Source of the DNA: Tropicimonas sp033101155
Lineage (GTDB): Bacteria; Pseudomonadota; Alphaproteobacteria; Rhodobacterales; Rhodobacteraceae
Assembly: GCF_033101155.1 (NCBI RefSeq)
Contig: NZ_JAWMPX010000003.1
Coordinates: 244,677 to 308,676 of the forward strand
DNA: 64,000 bases
Direction of reading: 5' to 3'
Within the stretch, counting starts at the first letter, position 1, and each line of letters begins with the position of its first letter. The notes below the pieces were generated by a model that saw only the letters and a list, made by a program, of their open reading frames with translations, searched no databases and was not told the DNA's origin. A program made the translations under genes and the position numbers. Shown here in pieces: positions 53,949-61,737 of this stretch.

Positions 53949-55591
53949 TCCGCAGCTTCCTTCGCAGGCTCGACCGGTAGCTCCTTCGGGAGTGCCACCG
54001 TGAAGAGCGCGCCGCCGGCCTCTCCACTGCCGACGGTCACATAGCCTCCCAGCTTTTCGACGGCACGGCGCACCAGATAGAGCCCCAGCCCGCGTCGGTC
54101 TCCCCCTTTTGAGGACACACCCCGCTCGAAGATCGCCTCGGAGCGTTCCGGCGCGATGCCCGGTCCGTGGTCCTCGACTTCGAAGAGCACCTCGTCGCCG
54201 AGATCCGTGAAGGAGAGCAGCACCTCGCGCTGCCCCTCGGGCATGTCGAGCATCGCTTCGAAGGCATTTTCGAGCAGGTTGCCGAGCACCGTGACGAGTT
54301 GTTCCTGGTCGATCCGCTCGGGCAGGTCGATCATCTGGCTGTCCGGCGCGATCTCCAGTGTCACCTTGAGCTCGCGCGCCCGCGCGTATTTGCCGAGGAT
54401 AATACCGGCCACGACCGGGTGCGGCACCGCGCGGTGCAGGAAATCGACCATCGCCTGATAGCCAGAGGTCTCGTCGCAGACGAAATCCTGTGCTTCCTGG
54501 TAGGCGCCGATTTCCAGAAGGCCGGCGATCGTGTGCAGCTTGTTGGAATGCTCGTGGCTCTGCGCCCGCAGGAATTCGCCATATTCCCGGACCCGGGCCA
54601 GCTCCTGCGCGATGCGCTGCATCTCGTCCTTCGGCCGGAAGGTCGCCACAGCACCGAGCAACCGGTCCTTGGTTCGGATCGCCGTGGCATTGACGACCAT
54701 GTCCCGCCCGCCAATCGTGCGTTCCTCGTATTCGAGGGGCTGGCCGGTTGCGAGTACCTCGTCGAGGCCGAGATCCGGGAAGGCGCCCTTTGCGGGTGTG
54801 CCGACGATCTCGCCGGGTTTCTCCGCGCCGGCTGCGGTCAGCGCGGCGCGATTGGCCACCCGCACGATCCCGGCATCATCTGTCGAGACGACCCCGGCCC
54901 GGATCGCTTCGAGAATGGCCTCGCGCTGCAGGAAGAGCTGGGTGATCTCTTCCGGTTCCAACCCGAGCGTCCGCTTCTTGAAATGGCGCGCGACATAGAT
55001 CGCCCAGAACACGCCGAGCCCCATCAGGACCGAGAGATAGAGCAGGGGGCGCTGCAGGTAGCGCTGCAACAGCCCCTGCACGTCTTCCTTGAGATAGCCA
55101 ACGCTGACGAAGCCGATCACATTGCGAAAACCGAAGCGGATCGGCGCCATGCCGCGAATGGCCGGTCCGAGCGTGCCCGTGGCTTCGGAGACATAGGCGC
55201 GCCCCTCCTTCAGGACCGCCCCGGTATCGCCGCCGACAAAACTCTTGCCGATGCGCTCGGGCACGGGATGCGAATAGCGGATGCCGTCACTGTCGCCGAC
55301 AACGATATACTCCGCACCGGTCTTCTTGCGCAGTTCCTCGGCAAGCTCCTGAATGGCGCCGCTCTGGTCCTTCCGGGCAAGGCGAGCGCGGATCTCTGGC
55401 ATCTCGGCCACGGCAAGCGCGGTTTGCAGGGCCCGTTCGCCGATCTGCTCGCGCACGATGCCGGAGACGGCGTCCGAGATCACGGCCCAGGTCAGGGCGA
55501 ATTGCAGCAACACGATCGCCGCGATCATGACGACGAGATGGCCCTGGAGCGTCAGCCCCCGCGGTCGGGCGACGGCGAGTGATCCCCGCAT
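53945..55591 (-). CDS. Sensor histidine kinase, CitA/DcuS/DctS family
   Basis: Membrane sensor of 548 residues. Two membrane segments (about 14-36 and 175-195) enclose a periplasmic PAS-like sensor domain with YSHPVPERIGKSFVGGDTG, as in DcuS/CitA. A cytoplasmic PAS follows, then the phospho-acceptor His in SHEHSNKLHTIAGLLEIG and ATP-binding N box (GNLLENAFEAM), DHGPGI and GLGLYLVRRAV. ATG 55591 has GGAGGAG upstream. Ligand is probably a small carboxylate; no structural gene next to it shows which. Confidence 0.9.
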   Translation of the reverse strand: MRGSLAVARPRGLTLQGHLVVMIAAIVLLQFALTWAVISDAVSGIVREQIGERALQTALAVAEMPEIRARLARKDQSGAIQELAEELRKKTGAEYIVVGDSDGIRYSHPVPERIGKSFVGGDTGAVLKEGRAYVSEATGTLGPAIRGMAPIRFGFRNVIGFVSVGYLKEDVQGLLQRYLQRPLLYLSVLMGLGVFWAIYVARHFKKRTLGLEPEEITQLFLQREAILEAIRAGVVSTDDAGIVRVANRAALTAAGAEKPGEIVGTPAKGAFPDLGLDEVLATGQPLEYEERTIGGRDMVVNATAIRTKDRLLGAVATFRPKDEMQRIAQELARVREYGEFLRAQSHEHSNKLHTIAGLLEIGAYQEAQDFVCDETSGYQAMVDFLHRAVPHPVVAGIILGKYARARELKVTLEIAPDSQMIDLPERIDQEQLVTVLGNLLENAFEAMLDMPEGQREVLLSFTDLGDEVLFEVEDHGPGIAPERSEAIFERGVSSKGGDRRGLGLYLVRRAVEKLGGYVTVGSGEAGGALFTVALPKELPVEPAKEAAE

Positions 55592-55937
55592 GGAACTCTC
55601 CTCCTTCTTGGCCGAAAGCACCGTCGAAGACGGGGCGGAACTGGCGCCGCCTCCCGTGTCGGACAGCCCTGTCCCGGTGTTTCCAGCGGTGCTACGCCAT
55701 GTGACCGCCCCTGAACATGTGCCTTGCCGTCGCGTTAGCTGCGGGTGCGCGGACAGACCGTGCCGCGCACCCGCCGTCCTGAAACGAAAACGCCCCCGAC
55801 CGGACACTCCGGATCGAGGGCGGATCAGGCGGGCAAGAGATCCGGACGCGCGGGGGGAGCGCCCCGCCAATCGTTCCAAGGCGACGGCGGCGGAGGCCGG
55901 CGCGCGGTCCCGCCTCCAAGCCACTCCGGCGCCTCGC
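55592..55937. other. Intergenic region between cynS and the sensor kinase gene
   Basis: The 346 bases contain no gene. They hold the cynS terminator (55782-55823) and a strong dyad, GCGGGTGCGCGG (55741-55752) with CCGCGCACCCGC (55763-55774), 150 bases upstream of the kinase start. The promoter of the kinase-regulator pair should lie between 55592 and 55740. Confidence 0.5.
55782..55823 (-). terminator. Terminator after cynS
   Basis: On the minus strand GCCCTCGATCCGG and CCGGTCGGGGGC form an interrupted stem around AGTGT, followed by GTTTTCGTTTC. It lies about 115 bases after the cynS stop. Confidence 0.6.
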
Positions 55938-56399
55938 TTACCAGGCGTTGTAGGCCAGGTATTTGCCGGACATCTCGACCTTGACGCGGTCTCCCTTGGG
56001 GTTCTCGACACGGGTGACGCTCATGTCGAAATCGATGGCCGACATGATCCCGTCGCCAAATTTTTCGTGGATCAGCGCCTTCAGCGTCGGGCCGTAGACG
56101 CCGACGATCTCGTAGAAGCGATAGATGCAGGGATCGGTCGGGACGGTTTGTTCCCAGACTTTTGTCGGGCTCTCCTGCAGAAGCGCGCTTGCCTCGGGCG
56201 GCAGGGCGAGGGCTGTGACCAGTGCATCGGCCTTCTCTGCCGGCATGGCGTTCATCCCCATCGCCGCCGAATGGGTCCAGACCGGCGACATGCCGATGGT
56301 TTCGGCGATGCCCTCCCAGCTCAACCCGGCTTTCTTCTTGGCCGAGAGGATCATCGCGGTGACATCCTCACGGTCCATCTCCGCTATCATCATGTCCAT
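55938..56399 (-). CDS. cynS: Cyanate hydratase (cyanase)
   Basis: Converts cyanate plus bicarbonate to ammonia and two CO2. The 153-residue protein has the N-terminal helix-turn-helix-like domain (AKKKAGLSWEGIAETIGMS) and the catalytic domain VPTDPCIYRFYEIVGVYG, with Arg 94, Glu 97 and Ser 120 at the places of the enzyme's active-site triad. Separated from the kinase-phosphatase gene by 29 bases, so probably the last gene of that operon; it would supply ammonium from cyanate alongside nitrite reduction. Confidence 0.96.
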   Translation of the reverse strand: MDMMIAEMDREDVTAMILSAKKKAGLSWEGIAETIGMSPVWTHSAAMGMNAMPAEKADALVTALALPPEASALLQESPTKVWEQTVPTDPCIYRFYEIVGVYGPTLKALIHEKFGDGIMSAIDFDMSVTRVENPKGDRVKVEMSGKYLAYNAW

Positions 56400-56428
56400 G
56401 TCGTTTCCTTTCCTGTTGGGTCTGTTGT

Positions 56429-58153
56429 CTATCGAGTGAGAAGGAGCGCAAGGCAGGCCGCGGCCAGCAGCCCCGAGACCCCTTGCCAGAAGCGCACCGG
56501 GTGGCGTTCGGCCAGTGGCCGCTGGCGCGGGGCAGAGCCGCCGGGCGCGCGCAGGGCGGCTTCGAGTTCCGACAACGCGTCGAAGCGGCGGGTCGGGTCC
56601 GGATGAGTCGCGCGGCGCAGGGCATCGTCGACCCAGACGGGGATGTTGTTGAGCCCGTCGCAGGCCGAGCGGTATTTCAGCCGCGCCACGTCGCGCCGGT
56701 TGCGCACCCGCCCGACCTCGGCGCCATAGGGCAGCCGTCCGGTCAACATCTCGTAGGCAATCACGCCGAGCGAAAACTGGTCGGAGCGCGGGCCGACCGG
56801 ATCTCCGGAGAAGTATTCCGGCGCAGCGTATTGCAGCGTCCCGAGGATCTCCTCGCCGGTCTCGCGCAGCGCCTCCTGTACACCGGCAACACGCGTTGCG
56901 CCGAAATCGATGATCTTCACCGTTCCATCATTGTCGATCATCACATTCTCGGGGCGCAGATCCTGATGCAGCATCTGCTTGCGGTGGAAGGCGCGCAGGC
57001 CACGGATCACCTGGCCGATGATATCGCGACTCTCGGCCAGGGTCGGCGCGTCGCGGTCATGCATCCACTGGCGCAGCGTCTGGCCGTCGACGAACTCGTT
57101 GAGCACATAAAGGCCGGAACGGGTCTCGGGCGCTTCCGCCGCTTTCAGCACATGCGGCGAGTCCAGCCGCCGGGCGATCCATTCCTCCATGAGGAAACGG
57201 CGCAGCCAGGCAGGGTCTTCCTTCGCATCTGTGGCCGGGATCTTGAGCGTGACCCGTCTCCCGTTCGGGGCCGCCGCGAGGAAGATGTGGCTGCGATGAT
57301 TGGCATGGATCTGGCGCAGGATGCGGAACCCGTCGATCCGGTCGCCAATACGCGGCAGGGGTGGCACCGGCAGGGCGGTGCTTTCGGCGAGAATGTCCGA
57401 GGCGTCCGCATTCGGAAGGCTCTCCACGCGAACGATCTGCACGGAGAGGTTGTCGTCGCTGCCAGCGTCCAGCGCCTCCTGCACGATGGTTTCGGCAGCC
57501 GCGTCGAGCGTTTCCGCCGAACGAATGGCCGCGACCACGCCGCGCGGCTGCCAGTGCTCATGCACCCCGTCCGTGGTCAGCAGGAACACGTCGCCGGGCA
57601 CAAGGCCGAGGCGGGCATAGTCGATCTCGACGGCAGGCTCCACGCCCATGGCGCGGCCCAGATAGGTCTCGACGGAGGACAGGGTAACGCGATGATCCTC
57701 GGTCAGCGGCTCCAGCGCGCCACCGGAAACACGCCAGATCCGGCTGTCTCCGACATGCAGCAGATGCGCGTTTCGTCCCTTCAGGATCAGCGCGGAGAGG
57801 GTGCAGACATGGCCGCGATCTATATCGCCGATCCGGGCGGCCCGGTTCAGCCCGTGCAGCCAGGAATTGGTGGCGGCGATGACGCGTGAGGCGGCGATTT
57901 TCACCGTCCAGGCGTCGGAGGTGCAGTAATAGTCGGTCAGCAGGCTCTTCACCGCGATCTCGGCCGCCTCGCGGCTGACCGGGCTGGTGGAGATGCCGTC
58001 GGCGATGGCGAGCGTAACGCCCTTGAGCAGAAGCGCGTTGCCCTCGGGCACGCGCGCGTCGCTGAAATCCTGGTTGGTTTCCTTGCGACCGGCGGTGGAA
58101 TACTGGCCGATTGAAACCGTCAGGTTCGTGATGGTGGCGCTGTCCCTGGGCAC
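56429..58153 (-). CDS. PP2C-type phosphatase fused to Ser/Thr protein kinase
   Basis: A 574-residue signalling protein. Residues 10-245 are a PP2C phosphatase (metal ligands in ADG 51-53, GDS 135-137, TDG 194-196, DDN 233-235). Residues 275-540 are a kinase with Lys 304, the catalytic loop HQDLRPEN at 396-403 and DFG at 416-418. Residues 554-573 form a C-terminal membrane anchor. The kinase lacks a glycine-rich loop and has HQD for HRD. Proteins of this design accompany nitrate/nitrite assimilation genes in proteobacteria; the target is unknown. GTG 58153 has GGAG eight bases ahead. Lies between the nitrite-type channel and cyanase genes. Confidence 0.92.
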   Translation of the reverse strand: MPRDSATITNLTVSIGQYSTAGRKETNQDFSDARVPEGNALLLKGVTLAIADGISTSPVSREAAEIAVKSLLTDYYCTSDAWTVKIAASRVIAATNSWLHGLNRAARIGDIDRGHVCTLSALILKGRNAHLLHVGDSRIWRVSGGALEPLTEDHRVTLSSVETYLGRAMGVEPAVEIDYARLGLVPGDVFLLTTDGVHEHWQPRGVVAAIRSAETLDAAAETIVQEALDAGSDDNLSVQIVRVESLPNADASDILAESTALPVPPLPRIGDRIDGFRILRQIHANHRSHIFLAAAPNGRRVTLKIPATDAKEDPAWLRRFLMEEWIARRLDSPHVLKAAEAPETRSGLYVLNEFVDGQTLRQWMHDRDAPTLAESRDIIGQVIRGLRAFHRKQMLHQDLRPENVMIDNDGTVKIIDFGATRVAGVQEALRETGEEILGTLQYAAPEYFSGDPVGPRSDQFSLGVIAYEMLTGRLPYGAEVGRVRNRRDVARLKYRSACDGLNNIPVWVDDALRRATHPDPTRRFDALSELEAALRAPGGSAPRQRPLAERHPVRFWQGVSGLLAAACLALLLTR

Positions 58154-58172
58154 ATCGGATCTCCAGAAGCAT

Positions 58173-58200
58173 GGAAACCCCGCGCAAGGGCGGGGTTTCC
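58173..58200 (-). terminator. Intercistronic hairpin between the nitrite channel and kinase genes
   Basis: GGAAACCCCGC (58173-58183) pairs perfectly with GCGGGGTTTCC (58190-58200), 6-base loop, in the 61-base spacer. Without a long T-run it is more likely a partial terminator or mRNA-stability element that sets lower expression of the downstream genes. Confidence 0.55.
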
Positions 58201-58214
58201 GGCGTTTGAGGGGA

Positions 58215-59057
58215 TTACTCGGCGGGCATGCCCACGGAGTCGTCGCTCTCGACCTTGCGCGGCGGCGAGGTCTTGTAATGCGTCGAGTAGATCATCGCGC
58301 CGACAAAGGTCAGACCGCCCACGAGGTTGCCGATCACGGTCGGGATCTCGTTCCAGAACAGGTAGTCCATCACGGTGAACTCGCCGCCGAGCAGCAGGCC
58401 CGAGGGGAAGAGGAACATGTTCACGATGGAATGCTCGAAGCCGAGATAGAAAAAGATCAGGATCGGCATCCACATGGCCATGATCTTGCCGGAGACGGAG
58501 GTCGACATCATAGCCGCGACAACGCCGGTGGAGACCATCCAGTTGCACATCACGGCGCGGATGAAGAGCGTGAGCATGCCCGAGGCGCCGGCCTCGGCAT
58601 AGCCGACGGTTCGGGCCTCGCCGATCACGCCGATCTTCTGGCCGACCGCGTTGGGCTCATGGCTGAATCCGGTGGTGAAGATGATCGCCATGAAGATCGC
58701 GACGGTAAAGGCGCCGCCGAAATTCCCGACAAAGACAAGGCCCCAGTTGCGCAGCATCGCCTTGAGATCGATGCCCGGGCGCTTGTCCCAATAGGCGAGC
58801 GGAACGAGGGTAAACACACCGGTCAGCAGGTCGAACCCCAGCAGGTAGAGCGTGCAGAACCCGACCGGGAAGAGCAGCGCGCCGATCAGGAAGTTGCCGG
58901 TATTCACCGCGACGGTGACGGCAAAGGCGGCGGCAAGCGCCAGGATCGCGCCGGCCATGTAGGACCGGATCAGGGTATCCTTGGTCGACATGAGGGCTTT
59001 CTGTTCGCCGGCATCGACCATCTTGGTCGCGAATTCGGCAGGGGAGACGTAGGCCAT
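58215..59057 (-). CDS. Formate/nitrite transporter family channel
   Basis: Pentameric inner-membrane channel of the FocA/NirC family, 280 residues with six helices. It shows the family's LGFDLLTGVFTLVP region, NWGLVFVGNFGGA, and the central His motif GFEHSIVNMFLFPSG. The neighbouring NirA-type reductase and kinase/phosphatase suggest nitrite as substrate, not formate. AGGA at 59071-59068 on the minus strand precedes ATG 59057. Confidence 0.92.
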   Translation of the reverse strand: MAYVSPAEFATKMVDAGEQKALMSTKDTLIRSYMAGAILALAAAFAVTVAVNTGNFLIGALLFPVGFCTLYLLGFDLLTGVFTLVPLAYWDKRPGIDLKAMLRNWGLVFVGNFGGAFTVAIFMAIIFTTGFSHEPNAVGQKIGVIGEARTVGYAEAGASGMLTLFIRAVMCNWMVSTGVVAAMMSTSVSGKIMAMWMPILIFFYLGFEHSIVNMFLFPSGLLLGGEFTVMDYLFWNEIPTVIGNLVGGLTFVGAMIYSTHYKTSPPRKVESDDSVGMPAE

Positions 59058-59966
59058 TGCACTATCCTATGTTTTTTCAGCACCGCCCGATGCGGGCCAC
59101 AGCCCGCCCGTTCAGCACGGGTTTTTGGGGTGTCGAGAGCGTTGATGGGTTGCAGGGAGCGACCGGCATGAGGCCGCGCGATATCGGTGCCGCGCGCGGG
59201 TTTGCGCGACAGTGAAACCTCTGGAACATTGCTACTTGCGTATGGCGGGTTTTCGTCTGGGCAGGAGCCGTCCGAAGCACATACGCGTCGTCGCAGCCTC
59301 TTCGCTGCATGCCCGTGCGGGCAATTCGGGAAACGGGCCGCGTGTGGCCCTTCCTGGCGAATTGTCGTCCGGACGCCATTGCCCGGATCACGCCCCAAGT
59401 AGGAGCGGCCCTCGCTATCCTGTCAATGCTGCAGTGCCGCACAGATCGAGTTGGCGAAAGTAATGGCGCAGTTTCCAAGCGCTTGCTGATTTTGGCAGCA
59501 ACCTTTGGCTCGAAACCGGCCAAAATCCGGGAATTATGCCCAAAAGTATAAATTTCATACCGATTTTAGGCCGATTCGCGGCTGATTCGACCGTGAGAAT
59601 CCGGCGCTCCTTCGGAATGGCTGGGCAGAAACCAGGAATTTGCCCAAAAATGCGACCAGTCCCCGCTGTCTTCTTTCTGCAAGTGCGAAATACCCTGTGT
59701 CAGGCTTGACCGGTGGCCAGCCGAGCCGCTAGCCCGAAGAAGACAGGTCCGGCCACGCGCCGGATCACGCGCCATCCGGGCAACGAGGTCCGGAAGAGCC
59801 ATAGGGCTGAAACGGCGTGATCTTCTCGGGCAACGATGCCCCTCCCCACCAGATTCCGGCCCGCCGCCTTCTTCGCGGACGAGCCGCCACCGGCGCACCG
59901 CGCCGATCGTCAATCCCTCGGCGCTGCGCAAACCCGCGCCCGAGGCCCGAATGGAGAGGTCGCCCG
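59058..59966. other. Large divergent control region between the nitrite channel and nirA
   Basis: About 900 bases with no supported gene; open frames on both strands have shuffled-looking composition. Features: a repeated sequence GGAATT(A)TGCCCAAAA at 59530-59545 and 59635-59649, 105 bases apart; a dyad GTATAAATTTCATAC at 59546-59560 with six of seven pairs matching; and several CCGATT repeats at 59559-59590. The stretch 59480-59660 is A/T-rich for this genome. I could not place a sigma-54 -24/-12 promoter with confidence. GGAGAGG at 59952-59958 is the nirA ribosome binding site. Confidence 0.5.
59530..59649. promoter_or_regulatory. Direct-repeat and dyad cluster, candidate regulator sites for the nitrogen genes
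   Basis: Two copies of GGAATT(A)TGCCCAAAA begin 105 bases apart (about ten helical turns), and the first is followed directly by the dyad GTATAAATTTCATAC. The cluster lies 320-440 bases upstream of nirA and 470-590 upstream of the channel gene. Confidence 0.45.
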
Positions 59967-61712
59967 ATGTCTCAGCCCCAGCCCGGCTTCAGCGCCGAAC
60001 AGCAAGACTATCTCGTCAACGTGCTCACCCGTCTCAACCTTCACCGCGCCTTCCAGGGCAGAGATGGGAGCGACGCTGCGCCGGAAACCGTCCATGGCAC
60101 ACCGCTGGAAGATCTGTGCAAGGAAGAGCTCGCCAAGCACGAGTTGCACCCGCTCGACATGTGGCGCCAGCTCGAGCAATGGGAGGCGGAGGGACATCTC
60201 GCTGCCGGGCTCGACCAGTTCCTGTTGCGGCATCTCGGCTTTTTCAATGTCGAGCCGAACAGCCCGGGCTACATGATGCGCCTGCGCATGCCCGCCAATA
60301 TCCTGCGCGGCGAGCAGATGAGGGTGCTCGGCGATATCGCCGAACACTATGCCGGCGGCTATTCCCATGTCACCACTCGCGGCAGCCTGCAGCTGCGAGA
60401 GATCCAGCCCGGCAGCGTGATCCCGATCATCGAGGCGCTTCAGGAGGTGGGGCTGACCGCGCAGGGAACGGGCGCCGATTCCGCGCGCAACCTGACCGCC
60501 TCGCCCACCGCCGGTTTCGATCCGGTCGAGCTGATCGATCTCAAGGGCTATGCGAAACGGCTCTCGACACGCATCCTGCACACCCGCGAACTTCAGGGCA
60601 TCCCGCGCAAGTTCAACGTCTCCTTCGACAATGCCGGCTCGATCTCCTGTGTCTCCGACACCAATGATATCGGCTTCCTCGCCATCGATGTGCAGGAGAA
60701 CGACGCGGGCGTCCCGCCCGGCATCTGGTGCCGCATCCATCTTGGCGGCATCACCGGGCACAAGGACTTCGCCCGCGATACCGGGTTGGTCTGCCGTCCT
60801 GAAGAGACGGTCGATGTGGCCGAGGCGATACTGCGGGTCTTCGTCGAACATGGGAACCGGACAAATCGCGGCAATGCGCGGCTGAAATACCTGCTCGACG
60901 GCAAGGGGTTCGACTGGTTCTGCGCCCGGACGCAGGAGAAGCTGGACAGTTTCGGCACCGGCGTGACGCTCACCCCGCTGTCGCCCGTTCATGACGCGCC
61001 GCGCCCGGCGATCAACCGACAGGGCCATATCGGCGTGCATCCGCAAAAGCAGGCGGGGCTAAACTATGTCGGCGTCGCGCTGGAGCTTGGTCGGATGTCG
61101 CCCGAACAGATGCGCGGTTTGGGCCGGATCGCGCAACGTCTTGGCACCAACGACATCCGGCTGACCGTCTGGCAGAACCCGCTGATCGCCGGCGTGGCCG
61201 ATGCGGATGTCGAAACTGTCTGCGCAGAGATCGAGGCGCTCGGGCTCACCACCCGCGCCAACGCCTTCGCCGCCGGTGCCGTCGCCTGCACCGGCAAATG
61301 GGGCTGCAAGCTCGCGGCCGCCTATACCAAGCAGGACGCGACCGCTTTGGTGCGGCACCTGGAGAGCCGCTTCACGCTGGATCAACCGATCAACATACAT
61401 TTCACAGGCTGCGCCAATTCCTGCGCTCAGCATTATATCGGCGATATCGGCCTGGCTGGTGCTGCCGCACCCGATGGCGGCGAGGGGTATATGATCGTGG
61501 TCGGAGGCGGCTCGGATGGCGATCAAGGGCTGGCGCGGCCGTTATGTGGGCCGGTGGCCGCCGACGCGGTGCCGGAGTTGCTGGAGCATGTGATGGCCGA
61601 GTATCTGCGCCTGCGTGCGCCCGGCCAGAGCTTTCTCGACTTCACCCGCAGCCTCGATGATGACGCGTTGCGCGCCCTGCTGCCACCTGCCGCGGCCGCC
61701 GCCGCTGCCTGA
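59967..61712 (+). CDS. nirA: NirA-type siroheme nitrite/sulfite reductase
   Basis: Six-electron reductase of 581 residues, probably nitrite to ammonium. It has two ferredoxin-like half domains (HVTTRGSLQLREI near 137) and the cluster-siroheme ligands: CTGKWGC (C-x5-C, near residue 435) and TGCANSC (C-x3-C, near residue 477). These fit NirA/SirA-type enzymes. Nitrite is favoured over sulfite because of the adjacent nitrite channel. ATG 59967 follows GGAGAGG; the longer frame from 59817 is not conserved. No ferredoxin gene is close; the diflavin reductase 25 bases downstream is the likely electron donor. No nitrate reductase gene is in the window. Confidence 0.9.
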   Translation: MSQPQPGFSAEQQDYLVNVLTRLNLHRAFQGRDGSDAAPETVHGTPLEDLCKEELAKHELHPLDMWRQLEQWEAEGHLAAGLDQFLLRHLGFFNVEPNSPGYMMRLRMPANILRGEQMRVLGDIAEHYAGGYSHVTTRGSLQLREIQPGSVIPIIEALQEVGLTAQGTGADSARNLTASPTAGFDPVELIDLKGYAKRLSTRILHTRELQGIPRKFNVSFDNAGSISCVSDTNDIGFLAIDVQENDAGVPPGIWCRIHLGGITGHKDFARDTGLVCRPEETVDVAEAILRVFVEHGNRTNRGNARLKYLLDGKGFDWFCARTQEKLDSFGTGVTLTPLSPVHDAPRPAINRQGHIGVHPQKQAGLNYVGVALELGRMSPEQMRGLGRIAQRLGTNDIRLTVWQNPLIAGVADADVETVCAEIEALGLTTRANAFAAGAVACTGKWGCKLAAAYTKQDATALVRHLESRFTLDQPINIHFTGCANSCAQHYIGDIGLAGAAAPDGGEGYMIVVGGGSDGDQGLARPLCGPVAADAVPELLEHVMAEYLRLRAPGQSFLDFTRSLDDDALRALLPPAAAAAAA

Positions 61713-61737
61713 CCCAGACCTCCGGAGACGCCCGATC

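Noticed and set aside
59492..59512. A sigma-54 promoter around TTGGCAGCAACCTTTGGCT
   Set aside because: The GG-to-GC spacing is 14, not the required 12.
59077..59523. A 148-codon minus-strand frame in the control region upstream of the nitrite channel gene
   Set aside because: Composition is scrambled, no ribosome binding site, and no family-like pattern.
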